Assembly: GCA_023404955.1 (NCBI GenBank)
Contig: JAEXZY010000159.1
Location: 1-9,299, forward strand
Reading direction: 5' to 3'
Source: Actinomycetes bacterium
Lineage (GTDB): Bacteria > Actinomycetota > Actinomycetes > Mycobacteriales > Mycobacteriaceae
DNA length: 9,299 nucleotides
Shown: one piece after another, positions 1 through 6,058 of the stretch
How positions within the stretch are numbered: position 1 is the first letter of the stretch
How the letters are laid out: every line of letters begins with the position of its first letter
Notes under the pieces: model-generated
The model's database searches: none
Told to the model about the DNA's origin: nothing
What the model saw: the letters and a program-made list of their open reading frames with translations, nothing else
Translations under genes and position numbers: made by a program

Positions 1-65
1 TTTTAATATCACACCGGTTTGACTCCAGAAACACCGACTACTGCGGAGCGCATCAGGGGTGAGCC

Positions 66-1196
66 ATGGCCGATCTGGTCAAGACGGTGGCGCGGTGGTC
101 GAAGAAGCCGGCCCGCGACGTCGAAGCGCCGAGTGGAGGGTGGGTGAACATGGTGCGCGGGCTCGCCGCCCGCGCCACGACCCCGCTGCTCCCCGACGAC
201 TATCTCTCTTTGCTCAATCCGCTGTGGTCAGCGCGTGAGCTGCGCGGCGAGATAGTCCAGGTTCGACGCGAGACCGACGACACGGCGACCGTGCTCATCC
301 GCCCCGGATGGGGCTTCGCCCGCGACTACCAACCCGGCCAGTACGTCGGGATCGGTCTGCGGGTCGACGGGCGGTGGCACTGGCGGTCGTACTCGCTGAC
401 GTCGGTACCCGAGGCGCAGCGAGACGAGATCTCGATCACGGTGAAGGCCACCCCGGAGGGGTTCCTCTCCACGCACCTCGTCGACGGGGTCGAGCCCGGC
501 ACGATCATTCGACTGGCTGCGCCGCAGGGTGAGTTCACGCTGCCCGATCCGCCGCCGGAATCTCTTCTGTTCATCACCGCGGGTAGCGGGATCACGCCGA
601 TCATGGCGATGTTGCGGTCGCTGCGCGCCCGCGGGCAGGCGCCCGACATCGTGCACATCCACTCGGCACCGTCGGCCGAGTCGGTGATCTTCCACGACGA
701 GCTGCGGGAGCTGGAGAGCCAGCAGCGCGGCTACACCCTGCACCTGCAGCTCACCCAGGAAGACGGCAAGGTCGAGCTCACCGAGCTCGACAAGATCGTG
801 TCCGATTGGCAGAAGCGCTCCGCATGGGTGTGCGGCCCGTCGGCGATGCTCGACGCGGCCGAGGAGGTGTGGGAAGAGCACGGTCTAGCTGACCAACTGC
901 ACATGGAGCGGTTCACGATCGCGGCCACCGACAAGGGCGGCGAAGGCGGCACCGTCCACTTCGGGATCTCCGACAAGTCGGTCGAGATCGACGGTGCCAC
1001 AACGATTTTGCAAGCCGGCGAAGACGCCGGACTCCAGATGCCGTTCGGTTGCCGGATGGGCATCTGCCAGACCTGTGTGCTCCCGCTCGAAGAGGGGCAC
1101 GTCCGGGACATCCGTTCCGGGCAGGAACACGGTGCGGGCGACCGCATCCAGACATGTGTGTCCACCGCCTCCGGTGACTGCACCATCAAGATCTAA
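66..1196 (+). CDS. NAD(P)H oxidoreductase with C-terminal 2Fe-2S ferredoxin domain, electron donor to the desaturase
   Basis: A 376-residue flavoprotein that should pass electrons from NAD(P)H through FAD to a plant-type [2Fe-2S] cluster and on to the downstream desaturase. Visible parts in order: an N-terminal region of about 55 residues; an FAD domain with the RSYS flavin-binding motif at 107-110; an NAD(P) domain with GSGITP at 173-178 and CGPSAM at 256-261; and a C-terminal ferredoxin domain with cluster cysteines C329, C334, C337 and C364. Length and layout match M. tuberculosis Rv3230c, the known partner of DesA3 (from memory). The ATG at 66 follows an AGGGGTG stretch that is only a weak ribosome site. 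The stop lies 11 bp before the desaturase start, so the two genes are surely co-transcribed. NADPH rather than NADH preference is taken from the family and cannot be read here. Confidence 0.93.
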   Translation: MADLVKTVARWSKKPARDVEAPSGGWVNMVRGLAARATTPLLPDDYLSLLNPLWSARELRGEIVQVRRETDDTATVLIRPGWGFARDYQPGQYVGIGLRVDGRWHWRSYSLTSVPEAQRDEISITVKATPEGFLSTHLVDGVEPGTIIRLAAPQGEFTLPDPPPESLLFITAGSGITPIMAMLRSLRARGQAPDIVHIHSAPSAESVIFHDELRELESQQRGYTLHLQLTQEDGKVELTELDKIVSDWQKRSAWVCGPSAMLDAAEEVWEEHGLADQLHMERFTIAATDKGGEGGTVHFGISDKSVEIDGATTILQAGEDAGLQMPFGCRMGICQTCVLPLEEGHVRDIRSGQEHGAGDRIQTCVSTASGDCTIKI

Positions 1197-1207
1197 GGAG
1201 ATTTTCC

Positions 1208-2410
1208 ATGGCGATCACCGACATCAAGGTCTACGCACACCTGACCGAGGAGGACGTCGAGAATCTCGCCGCTGAGCTCGACCAGCTCCGCGCCGACATC
1301 GAAGAGTCCCGAGGTGAACGCGACGCACGCTACGTGCGCCGCACCATCCAACTGCAGCGGGCGCTGGCCGCCGGCGGACGAATCGCACTGTTCGCCAGTA
1401 GTAGCCGCATCGCCCGGGTGGCCGGCACGGCGATGCTGGCGTCGGCCAAGATCATCGAGAACATGGAGTTGGGCCACAACGTCATCCACGGCCAGTGGGA
1501 CTGGATGAACGATCCTGAGATTCACTCCACCGAATGGGAGTGGGACACCACCTGCCCCTCATCGCAGTGGAAGTACTCGCACAACTTCGTGCACCACAAG
1601 TACACCAACGTCGTCGGCCTCGACAGTGATGTGGGCTACGGCATCATGCGGGTGACCCGTGACGAACCGTGGGAGCGGTGGATGATCGGCAACCCGATCT
1701 ACAACCTGCTGCTCGGGACGTTCTTCGAATGGGGGGTGGCAGCCCACCACATCGAGGTCGACAAGATCCGCAAGAAGGAGAAGACCTGGGCCGAGGCGCG
1801 CAAGGACATGCGCGTGATGGGCCGCAAGATTGCCAAGCAGGTGGGCAAGGATTACATCATCTTCCCGGCGTTGACCGGAACCAACTGGAAGCACACGCTC
1901 AAGTGCAACGCGGTCGCCAACTTCATCCGTAACTACTGGGCGTACATGGTGATCTTCTGCGGCCATTTCCCCGACGGGGCAGAGAAATTCACCGTCGAGG
2001 AGTTCGAGAACGAGACGCGCGGCGAGTGGTACCTGCGACAGATGCTGGGCTCGGCCAACTTCCACGCCGGCCCGATCATGGCGTTCATGAGCGGCAACCT
2101 CTGCTACCAGATCGAGCATCACCTCTTCCCCGATCTGCCCAGCAACCGGTACGCCGAGATGAGCGTGCGGATCAAGGAGCTGTGCGAGAAGTACGACCTG
2201 CCCTACACCACGGGGCCGCTGCTGCGGCAGTACTGGCAGTCGTTCTGGACCATCCTGAAGCTCGCACTTCCGGACAAGTACCTGAAGGCTCCCAGCGACG
2301 ACGCCCCGGAGACGGCGTCGGAGCGGCGCTTCGGGCGGGTCGAGCCGACACCGGGGACGCCGAAGCGTGGGCTGCGCACCGCGATTCGGGAGCGCACCAG
2401 GGCGGCGTGA
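1208..2410 (+). CDS. desA3: DesA3-like membrane acyl-CoA/acyl-lipid desaturase
   Basis: A 400-residue di-iron fatty-acid desaturase that inserts a double bond into long-chain acyl groups at the membrane. DesA3 of M. tuberculosis is a stearoyl (delta-9) desaturase making oleate. The three histidine boxes are intact: HNVIH at 90-94, HNFVHH at 125-130 and QIEHH at 301-305. The last is the Q-containing box typical of the front-end/acyl-lipid superfamily. The N-terminus (AHLTEEDVENLAAELD, with ESRGERDARY following) and the C-terminal stretch after the third box, including LPSNR and LPYTTG, agree with DesA3 as I remember it. A clear AAGGAG at 1195-1200 sits 7 nt before the ATG. Its oxidoreductase partner is immediately upstream. 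Mycobacteria often carry several desA3 copies, so the exact paralogue is uncertain. The stop codon is 4 bp from the stop of the convergent methyltransferase gene. Confidence 0.92.
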   Translation: MAITDIKVYAHLTEEDVENLAAELDQLRADIEESRGERDARYVRRTIQLQRALAAGGRIALFASSSRIARVAGTAMLASAKIIENMELGHNVIHGQWDWMNDPEIHSTEWEWDTTCPSSQWKYSHNFVHHKYTNVVGLDSDVGYGIMRVTRDEPWERWMIGNPIYNLLLGTFFEWGVAAHHIEVDKIRKKEKTWAEARKDMRVMGRKIAKQVGKDYIIFPALTGTNWKHTLKCNAVANFIRNYWAYMVIFCGHFPDGAEKFTVEEFENETRGEWYLRQMLGSANFHAGPIMAFMSGNLCYQIEHHLFPDLPSNRYAEMSVRIKELCEKYDLPYTTGPLLRQYWQSFWTILKLALPDKYLKAPSDDAPETASERRFGRVEPTPGTPKRGLRTAIRERTRAA

Positions 2411-2414
2411 GGCC

Positions 2415-3146
2415 TCAGGACAGGGTGGCGCGCACGCACACCGTGACATACGGCAGCGCGAGGCCGGTGGAGTTCGCGAGTGCGGGGTGGGTGGCGAGCA
2501 GTTCGCGCACCCGGTCCAGTGTGCGGGTGCGCACCTGCTCCGGTGAGGTGATGCAGTAGCTGCGGGAGGCCACCAGGTCGATCAGCGCCTGCGGGGTCAG
2601 GTAACTGGTCCACTCGACCTGGTGCCGCGACACGTCGGTGAAGGGTGCTGGCAGGTCGACCGTCTGGGTGAACGGGTCGACCTCGTGCCCGATCACCTGG
2701 CCGAGATCTTTGACCCAGCCCAGTCTTTCGTCGCGGTTGTTCCACACCAAGCCCAGGCGGCCGCCGGGGCGCAGGACGCGCACCACCTCTTCGAGCGCGC
2801 GTGCCGGGTCGAACCAGTGCCACGCCTGGGCGACGAGCACGGCGTCGACGCTGTTGTCCGGCAACGGGATCTCCTCGGCGGTGCCGAGCAGCGCGGGCGT
2901 GTCGGGCAGGGAGGCTCGCAGCCGCTCGAGCATCTCCGGGATGGGATCCACGGCGACGACCTCGAGGCCCCGCTCGACCAGTCGCGTGGTCAGTTTTCCG
3001 GTACCCGCTCCGAGATCGAGCACGGTGTGCGTGTCCGGGGGAAGCAGCCAGTCGATCGCCTCCGGCGGATAGGACGGGCGGCCGCGCTCGTAGGCTGCGG
3101 CCTCGGCGCCGAAGGACAGCGACCGTTGCTGTGCCGAACTGCTCAC
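2415..3146 (-). CDS. Class I SAM-dependent methyltransferase (Methyltransf_11 type), third gene of the metYX operon
   Basis: A 243-residue methyltransferase of unknown substrate. SAM-binding motif I (VLDLGAGTGKLT) is at about 42-53, the acidic residue ending strand 2 (EVVAVD) is D67, and a motif containing AQAWHWFD follows. This last is common in Methyltransf_11 proteins of the Rv3342 type. An open frame continues upstream to 3344, but that part is an arginine/glycine-rich shadow of metX. The GTG at 3144-3146 is preferred because it overlaps the metX stop by 4 bp (GTGA) and gives the 243-residue length of mycobacterial Rv3342. No good ribosome site precedes it, so translation probably depends on coupling to metX. 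Being in the operon behind the SAM-IV riboswitch, it should be repressed when SAM is abundant. Function beyond SAM-dependent methyl transfer is not known to me. Confidence 0.88.
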   Translation of the reverse strand: MSSSAQQRSLSFGAEAAAYERGRPSYPPEAIDWLLPPDTHTVLDLGAGTGKLTTRLVERGLEVVAVDPIPEMLERLRASLPDTPALLGTAEEIPLPDNSVDAVLVAQAWHWFDPARALEEVVRVLRPGGRLGLVWNNRDERLGWVKDLGQVIGHEVDPFTQTVDLPAPFTDVSRHQVEWTSYLTPQALIDLVASRSYCITSPEQVRTRTLDRVRELLATHPALANSTGLALPYVTVCVRATLS

Positions 3147-4270
3147 CGGCTGGCCAACTCCAGGGTGCGTCGGATCAGCGCTCCCACCGCGTCGGTCTCC
3201 ACCAGGAAACCGTCGTGCCCGAACTCGGAATCGACCACGTCGAGCCCGTCGCAGCCCGGCAGCAGATCCGCCAACTCCTGTTGCAGCCGAAGCGGATACA
3301 GCCGATCGGAGGTGATACCGCCGACCACGGTCGGCACCGGGCATCCCCGCAACGCGGCCGCCACACCGCCGCGGCCACGACCGACGTCATGGCTGGACAG
3401 CGCGTCGGTCAACGCCACGTAGGTGCCGGCATCGAAGCGTGCCACCAGCTTTCGGCCCTGGTACTCGAGATAGCTCTGCACCGAGTACCGTCCACCCGTG
3501 GTGGGGTCTTCACCGGGTTGCGCCGCATTGCCGAAGCGCTCGTCGAGTTCGGTCTCGCCGCGATAGGTCAGATGGGCGAAGCGCCGGGCGATCTCCATGC
3601 CGGCGTCGGGGGAGCGACCGGTGTCGTGGTAATCGCCGTTGCACCAGTGGGGGTCCGAGGTGATCGCTGCGACCTGCGTGCTCTGCGTACCGATCTGGTC
3701 GGCGGTCGCGCGCGCCCCGACCGCGAGAACCAGCGCGGCACGGACGTCGTCGGGGTGACTGACGATCCACTCGAGGGCGCGGGCGCCACCCATGGAGCCG
3801 CCGATCACGGCGGCCACCTCGGTGATGCCGAGCCGCTCCAGCACCGCGATGTCGGCCGCCACCTGGTCGCGCACCGTCGTCACCGGAAACCGTGAGCCCC
3901 AAGCTTTTCCGTCAGGGGCGATAGTGCTCGGCCCCGTCGAGCCGCGGCAGCCGCCCAGCACGTTGGTCGAGATCGCGCACCAGCGGTCGGTGTCGATCGG
4001 CGCGCCGGGCCCGGCCACGCCGTCCCACCAGCCCGGTGTCGGGTGATCGGGGCCCGCGGGGCCGGTGATGTGCGAGTCGCCGGTGAGCGCATGCAGCACC
4101 ACCACCACGTTGTCGCGCTCCGGTGAGAGCTCACCCCAGCGCTGCACCGCGATCGAGACGTCGTCGAGCACGGCGCCGTTCTCCAAAGTGAGCGATCCGA
4201 TGTCAATGATGCCGATCTCGCCTTCGGGCGGCAGCGCCACGCGATCGTTCACCACATCCATGAGGGTCAC
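3143..4270 (-). CDS. metX: Homoserine O-acetyltransferase
   Basis: A 375-residue alpha/beta hydrolase-fold acyltransferase that makes O-acetylhomoserine from homoserine and acetyl-CoA, the activated precursor used by MetY next door. The catalytic triad is readable: nucleophile S159 in GGSMGG, D322 in SDRLYP and H352 in GHDGF. The spacing between them (163 and 30 residues) equals that of M. tuberculosis MetA/MetX (S157, D320, H350). The oxyanion/substrate region HALTGDSH at 60-67 and NVLGGCRGSTGP at 103-114 is typical. The GTG at 4268-4270 is chosen: it overlaps the metY stop by 4 bp, and a GAGG at 4278-4281 sits 7 nt upstream. An in-frame ATG three codons later is a possible alternative. This gene is called metA in M. 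tuberculosis annotation, but it is the acetyltransferase family, not the enterobacterial succinyltransferase. Confidence 0.96.
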   Translation of the reverse strand: MTLMDVVNDRVALPPEGEIGIIDIGSLTLENGAVLDDVSIAVQRWGELSPERDNVVVVLHALTGDSHITGPAGPDHPTPGWWDGVAGPGAPIDTDRWCAISTNVLGGCRGSTGPSTIAPDGKAWGSRFPVTTVRDQVAADIAVLERLGITEVAAVIGGSMGGARALEWIVSHPDDVRAALVLAVGARATADQIGTQSTQVAAITSDPHWCNGDYHDTGRSPDAGMEIARRFAHLTYRGETELDERFGNAAQPGEDPTTGGRYSVQSYLEYQGRKLVARFDAGTYVALTDALSSHDVGRGRGGVAAALRGCPVPTVVGGITSDRLYPLRLQQELADLLPGCDGLDVVDSEFGHDGFLVETDAVGALIRRTLELASR

Positions 4271-5616
4271 GTCTGCACCTCGAGCAGCTGCGCATCGGCG
4301 GTGCCGCCGGCGTGCTGCGCCGCGGCGAAGCCCCGCTCGAGATCGGCCAGGATGTCGTCGATGCCCTCGATGCCGACTGCCAGGCGCACCAGTCCCGGGG
4401 TCACGCCGGTGGCCAGTTGCTCCTCGGCCGAGAGCTGCTGGTGGGTGGTCGATGCCGGGTGGATCACCAGTGAGCGCACGTCACCGATGTTCGCGACGTG
4501 GCTGTGCAGCGTCAACGCGTCGACGAACGCCTTGCCCGCGGGCAGCCCGCCCGCCAGCTCGAACGCCAGCACCGCGCCGGTTCCCTTGGGGGCCAGCTTC
4601 TTCCCCACCTCGTACCAGGGTGAGCTGGGCAGGCCGGCGTAGTTGACCGAGATCACGGCGTCGTGACCGGACAGATACTCGGCCACCTTCTGCGCGTTGG
4701 CGACGTGACGCTCCATGCGCAGGCTCAGCGTCTCCAGACCTTGCGCGATCAGGAACGCGTTGAACGGCGATGCGGCAGAACCCAAGTCACGCAGCAGCTG
4801 CACGCGGGCCTTGAGGGCGAACGCCGGCGCGCCGAGGTCGGCGAACACCACGCCGTGGTAGCTCGGGTCGGGCTCGGTGAACCCGGGGAACCGCCCGTTG
4901 GTCCAGTCGAAGGTGCCACCGTCGACGATCACACCGGCGATCGCGGTGCCGTGCCCACCCAGGTACTTGGTGGCCGAGTGCACCACGATGTCGGCGCCAT
5001 GGGCGATGGGCTGAATGAGATACGGCGTCGGGATCGTGTTGTCGACGATCAGCGGCACCCCGGCCTCATGGGCGACCGCGGCAACCGTCGGGATGTCGAG
5101 CACGTCGATCTGCGGATTCGAAATCGTCTCGGCGAAGAACGCTTTGGTGTTCGGGCGCACCGCGGCGCGCCACGATTCGGGATCGTCGGGGTTGTCGACG
5201 AAGCTGACCTCGATGCCGAGCTTGGGCAGCGAGTAGTGGAAGAGGTTGTAGGTGCCGCCGTAGAGCCGGGGGCTGGAGACGATGTGGTCGCCGTGCTGGG
5301 CCAGGTTGAGGATCGCGAACGTCTCGGCCGCCTGCCCGGAGGAGACGAACAACGCCGCGACGCCACCCTCGAGTGCGGCGATGCGCTGCTCGACGACGTC
5401 CTGGGTGGGGTTCATGATGCGGGTGTAGATGTTGCCCGGCTCGGCGAGCCCGAACAGCGCCGCGGCGTGGTCGGTGTCGCGGAATGCGTAGCTGGTGGTC
5501 TGGTAGATCGGCAGTGCCCGCGCCCCGGTGGCGGTGTCGGGTGCCTGGCCGGCGTGGACCTGTTTGGTCTCGAACGCCCAGCGACTCGTGGGGTCGTCCA
5601 ACTCATCGAGGCTCAT
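4267..5616 (-). CDS. metY: O-acetylhomoserine sulfhydrylase (O-acetylhomoserine aminocarboxypropyltransferase)
   Basis: A 449-residue PLP enzyme of the Cys/Met-metabolism family. It condenses O-acetylhomoserine with sulfide to give homocysteine in the cytosol. The PLP-binding lysine is K217 in HSATKYLGGHG, and the cofactor-contacting aspartate is D192 in VDNT. The substrate-loop stretch YGGTYNLF is at 119-126 and the N-terminal TRIMNPTQ at 65-72. The length equals that of M. tuberculosis Rv3340 (there named metC). The ATG at 5616 has a strong GGAGGAG six nucleotides upstream (5623-5629). A second in-frame ATG four codons in has no separate ribosome site. It is the first gene of the operon, lies 40 bp below a SAM-IV riboswitch and is joined by GTGA overlap to metX. 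Direct sulfhydrylation makes it the natural sink for sulfide formed from any sulfur released by the neighbouring operon. Confidence 0.96.
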   Translation of the reverse strand: MSLDELDDPTSRWAFETKQVHAGQAPDTATGARALPIYQTTSYAFRDTDHAAALFGLAEPGNIYTRIMNPTQDVVEQRIAALEGGVAALFVSSGQAAETFAILNLAQHGDHIVSSPRLYGGTYNLFHYSLPKLGIEVSFVDNPDDPESWRAAVRPNTKAFFAETISNPQIDVLDIPTVAAVAHEAGVPLIVDNTIPTPYLIQPIAHGADIVVHSATKYLGGHGTAIAGVIVDGGTFDWTNGRFPGFTEPDPSYHGVVFADLGAPAFALKARVQLLRDLGSAASPFNAFLIAQGLETLSLRMERHVANAQKVAEYLSGHDAVISVNYAGLPSSPWYEVGKKLAPKGTGAVLAFELAGGLPAGKAFVDALTLHSHVANIGDVRSLVIHPASTTHQQLSAEEQLATGVTPGLVRLAVGIEGIDDILADLERGFAAAQHAGGTADAQLLEVQT

Positions 5617-5622
5617 CGATGT

Positions 5623-5629
5623 CTCCTCC
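5623..5629 (-). promoter_or_regulatory. metY ribosome binding site
   Basis: GGAGGAG lies 6 nt before the metY ATG and 26 nt downstream of the riboswitch 3' edge. No uridine-tract terminator is visible in the leader, so this site is the likely target of riboswitch control, by masking of translation initiation. That mode of control is inferred. Confidence 0.7.
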
Positions 5630-5655
5630 GTGACCGGGGGGCCCGATTCACAGCG

Positions 5656-5775
5656 GACCCGCGCTTGCCTTATAGCCGTGTTCGGCTACTCAACCTGGTC
5701 GTCTCCCGGGGCACCCCACCGCGGTTGGAGGGTTGCCGGCCAGCAAGCCGGGGCTTCGCGCTGGCACTCGTGACC
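5656..5775 (-). ncRNA. SAM-IV riboswitch (S-adenosylmethionine aptamer) controlling metY
   Basis: This 120-nt leader element matches the mycobacterial SAM-IV riboswitch as I remember it almost base for base through the core. Helices seen on the minus strand: outer P1 strands GGTC (5775-5772) and GACC (5700-5697); GCCAGC (5765-5760) with GCTGGC (5744-5739); the conserved GGCAACCCTCC segment; a GGGGTGCCCC hairpin; and a TAGCCG/CGGCTA hairpin (5688-5673) with an AACA loop. The distal GCAAGC (5668-5663) is complementary to GCTTGC (5748-5743) and can form the pseudoknot. Known role: SAM binding shuts down methionine-biosynthesis genes. Here it sits directly before metY-metX-methyltransferase. P1 has fewer canonical pairs than the version I recall. 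Confidence 0.93.
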
Positions 5776-5783
5776 TGCCGAAC

Positions 5784-5812
5784 ACGATAACAGGACTAAA
5801 TCGGTCGGGAAT
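5784..5812 (-). promoter_or_regulatory. Candidate promoter of the metY operon
   Basis: On the minus strand, TATCGT (5789-5784) fits the actinobacterial TAnnnT -10 element. It would start transcription about 7-9 nt downstream, right at the 5' edge of the riboswitch. A matching -35 at about 5807-5812 (ATTCCC) is poor, as is common for mycobacterial promoters. Position relative to the aptamer is the main support. Confidence 0.45.
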
Positions 5813-5826
5813 GTGGCCTTGGCCAC
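5813..5826. repeat. Short inverted repeat GTGGCC-TT-GGCCAC upstream of the metY promoter
   Basis: Two perfect 6-bp arms are separated by 2 bp. A third copy of GGCCAC follows at 5833-5838. The element ends just upstream of the presumed -35 of the metY promoter, where a dimeric transcription factor could bind. It could equally be chance in GC-rich DNA. Confidence 0.35.
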
Positions 5827-5922
5827 TCGGCCGGCCACCTCTGGGCTTCGGCCAGTCGATGAACCCTCATAGCGACAGGGGCGCCGCAACGCCGCCGCGG
5901 CCAGAGTCGACGCCGGGCCGCC

Positions 5923-5939
5923 GTGCCGCAGCACGGCAC
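5923..5939. repeat. Hairpin GTGCCG/CGGCAC in the spacer
   Basis: Perfect 6-bp arms (5923-5928 and 5934-5939) with a 5-nt loop. It lies 12 bp beyond the long inverted repeat on the metY side. Read from the monooxygenase gene it forms the second of two tandem stems, with a partly T-rich stretch (TTGTTT on the minus strand, 5947-5942) between them. Confidence 0.4.
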
Positions 5940-5951
5940 GCAAACAACGGA

Positions 5952-6042
5952 GCGGGGTGGTGGGGAGCCGGAGGCGAGCGTGTAGGAGCCAAGCCGCCAG
6001 GCGCAGGTGACGAGCGAGCCCGGAGGCTCCCCGCCACCCCGC
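5952..6042 (-). terminator. Long GC-rich inverted repeat after the desulfurization operon; possible terminator or repetitive element
   Basis: Arms 5952-5969 and 6025-6042 are 18 bp each and complementary at 17 of 18 positions, with the remaining pair a G/T type. They enclose 55 nt. The element begins 17 bp past the monooxygenase stop and is followed on the minus strand by TCCGTTGTTT and a second hairpin, so it could stop transcription, although a true U-tract is missing. The enclosed part also holds GTAGGAGC (5982-5989), which is inverted at 6055-6062 across the monooxygenase stop codon, and an imperfect direct repeat of the GAGCCGGAGGC type. This layered symmetry also fits an intergenic palindromic repeat family. 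No open frame in the spacer looks like a protein. Confidence 0.45.
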
Positions 6043-6058
6043 GGTCGGGTCGAAGCTC

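Noticed and set aside
1..65. Promoter for the reductase/desaturase operon around TTGACT (19-24)
   Set aside because: No acceptable -10 element at 16-18 bp spacing, and the upstream region is cut by the window edge.
3147..3344. N-terminal extension of the methyltransferase to 309 residues
   Set aside because: The extension is a low-complexity Arg/Gly/Ala shadow of the metX 3' end. The overlapping GTG gives the normal family length.
2622..3895. Long plus-strand open frames opposite metX and the methyltransferase
   Set aside because: They are antisense to well-recognised genes, rich in Arg/Ser/Ala/Pro, and have no recognisable domain. Long antisense frames are expected in high-GC DNA.
4663..5790. 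A 375-residue plus-strand open frame opposite metY and the riboswitch
   Set aside because: It mirrors metY codons, is full of Val/Gly/Arg/Asp typical of antisense translation, and runs through a structured RNA element.
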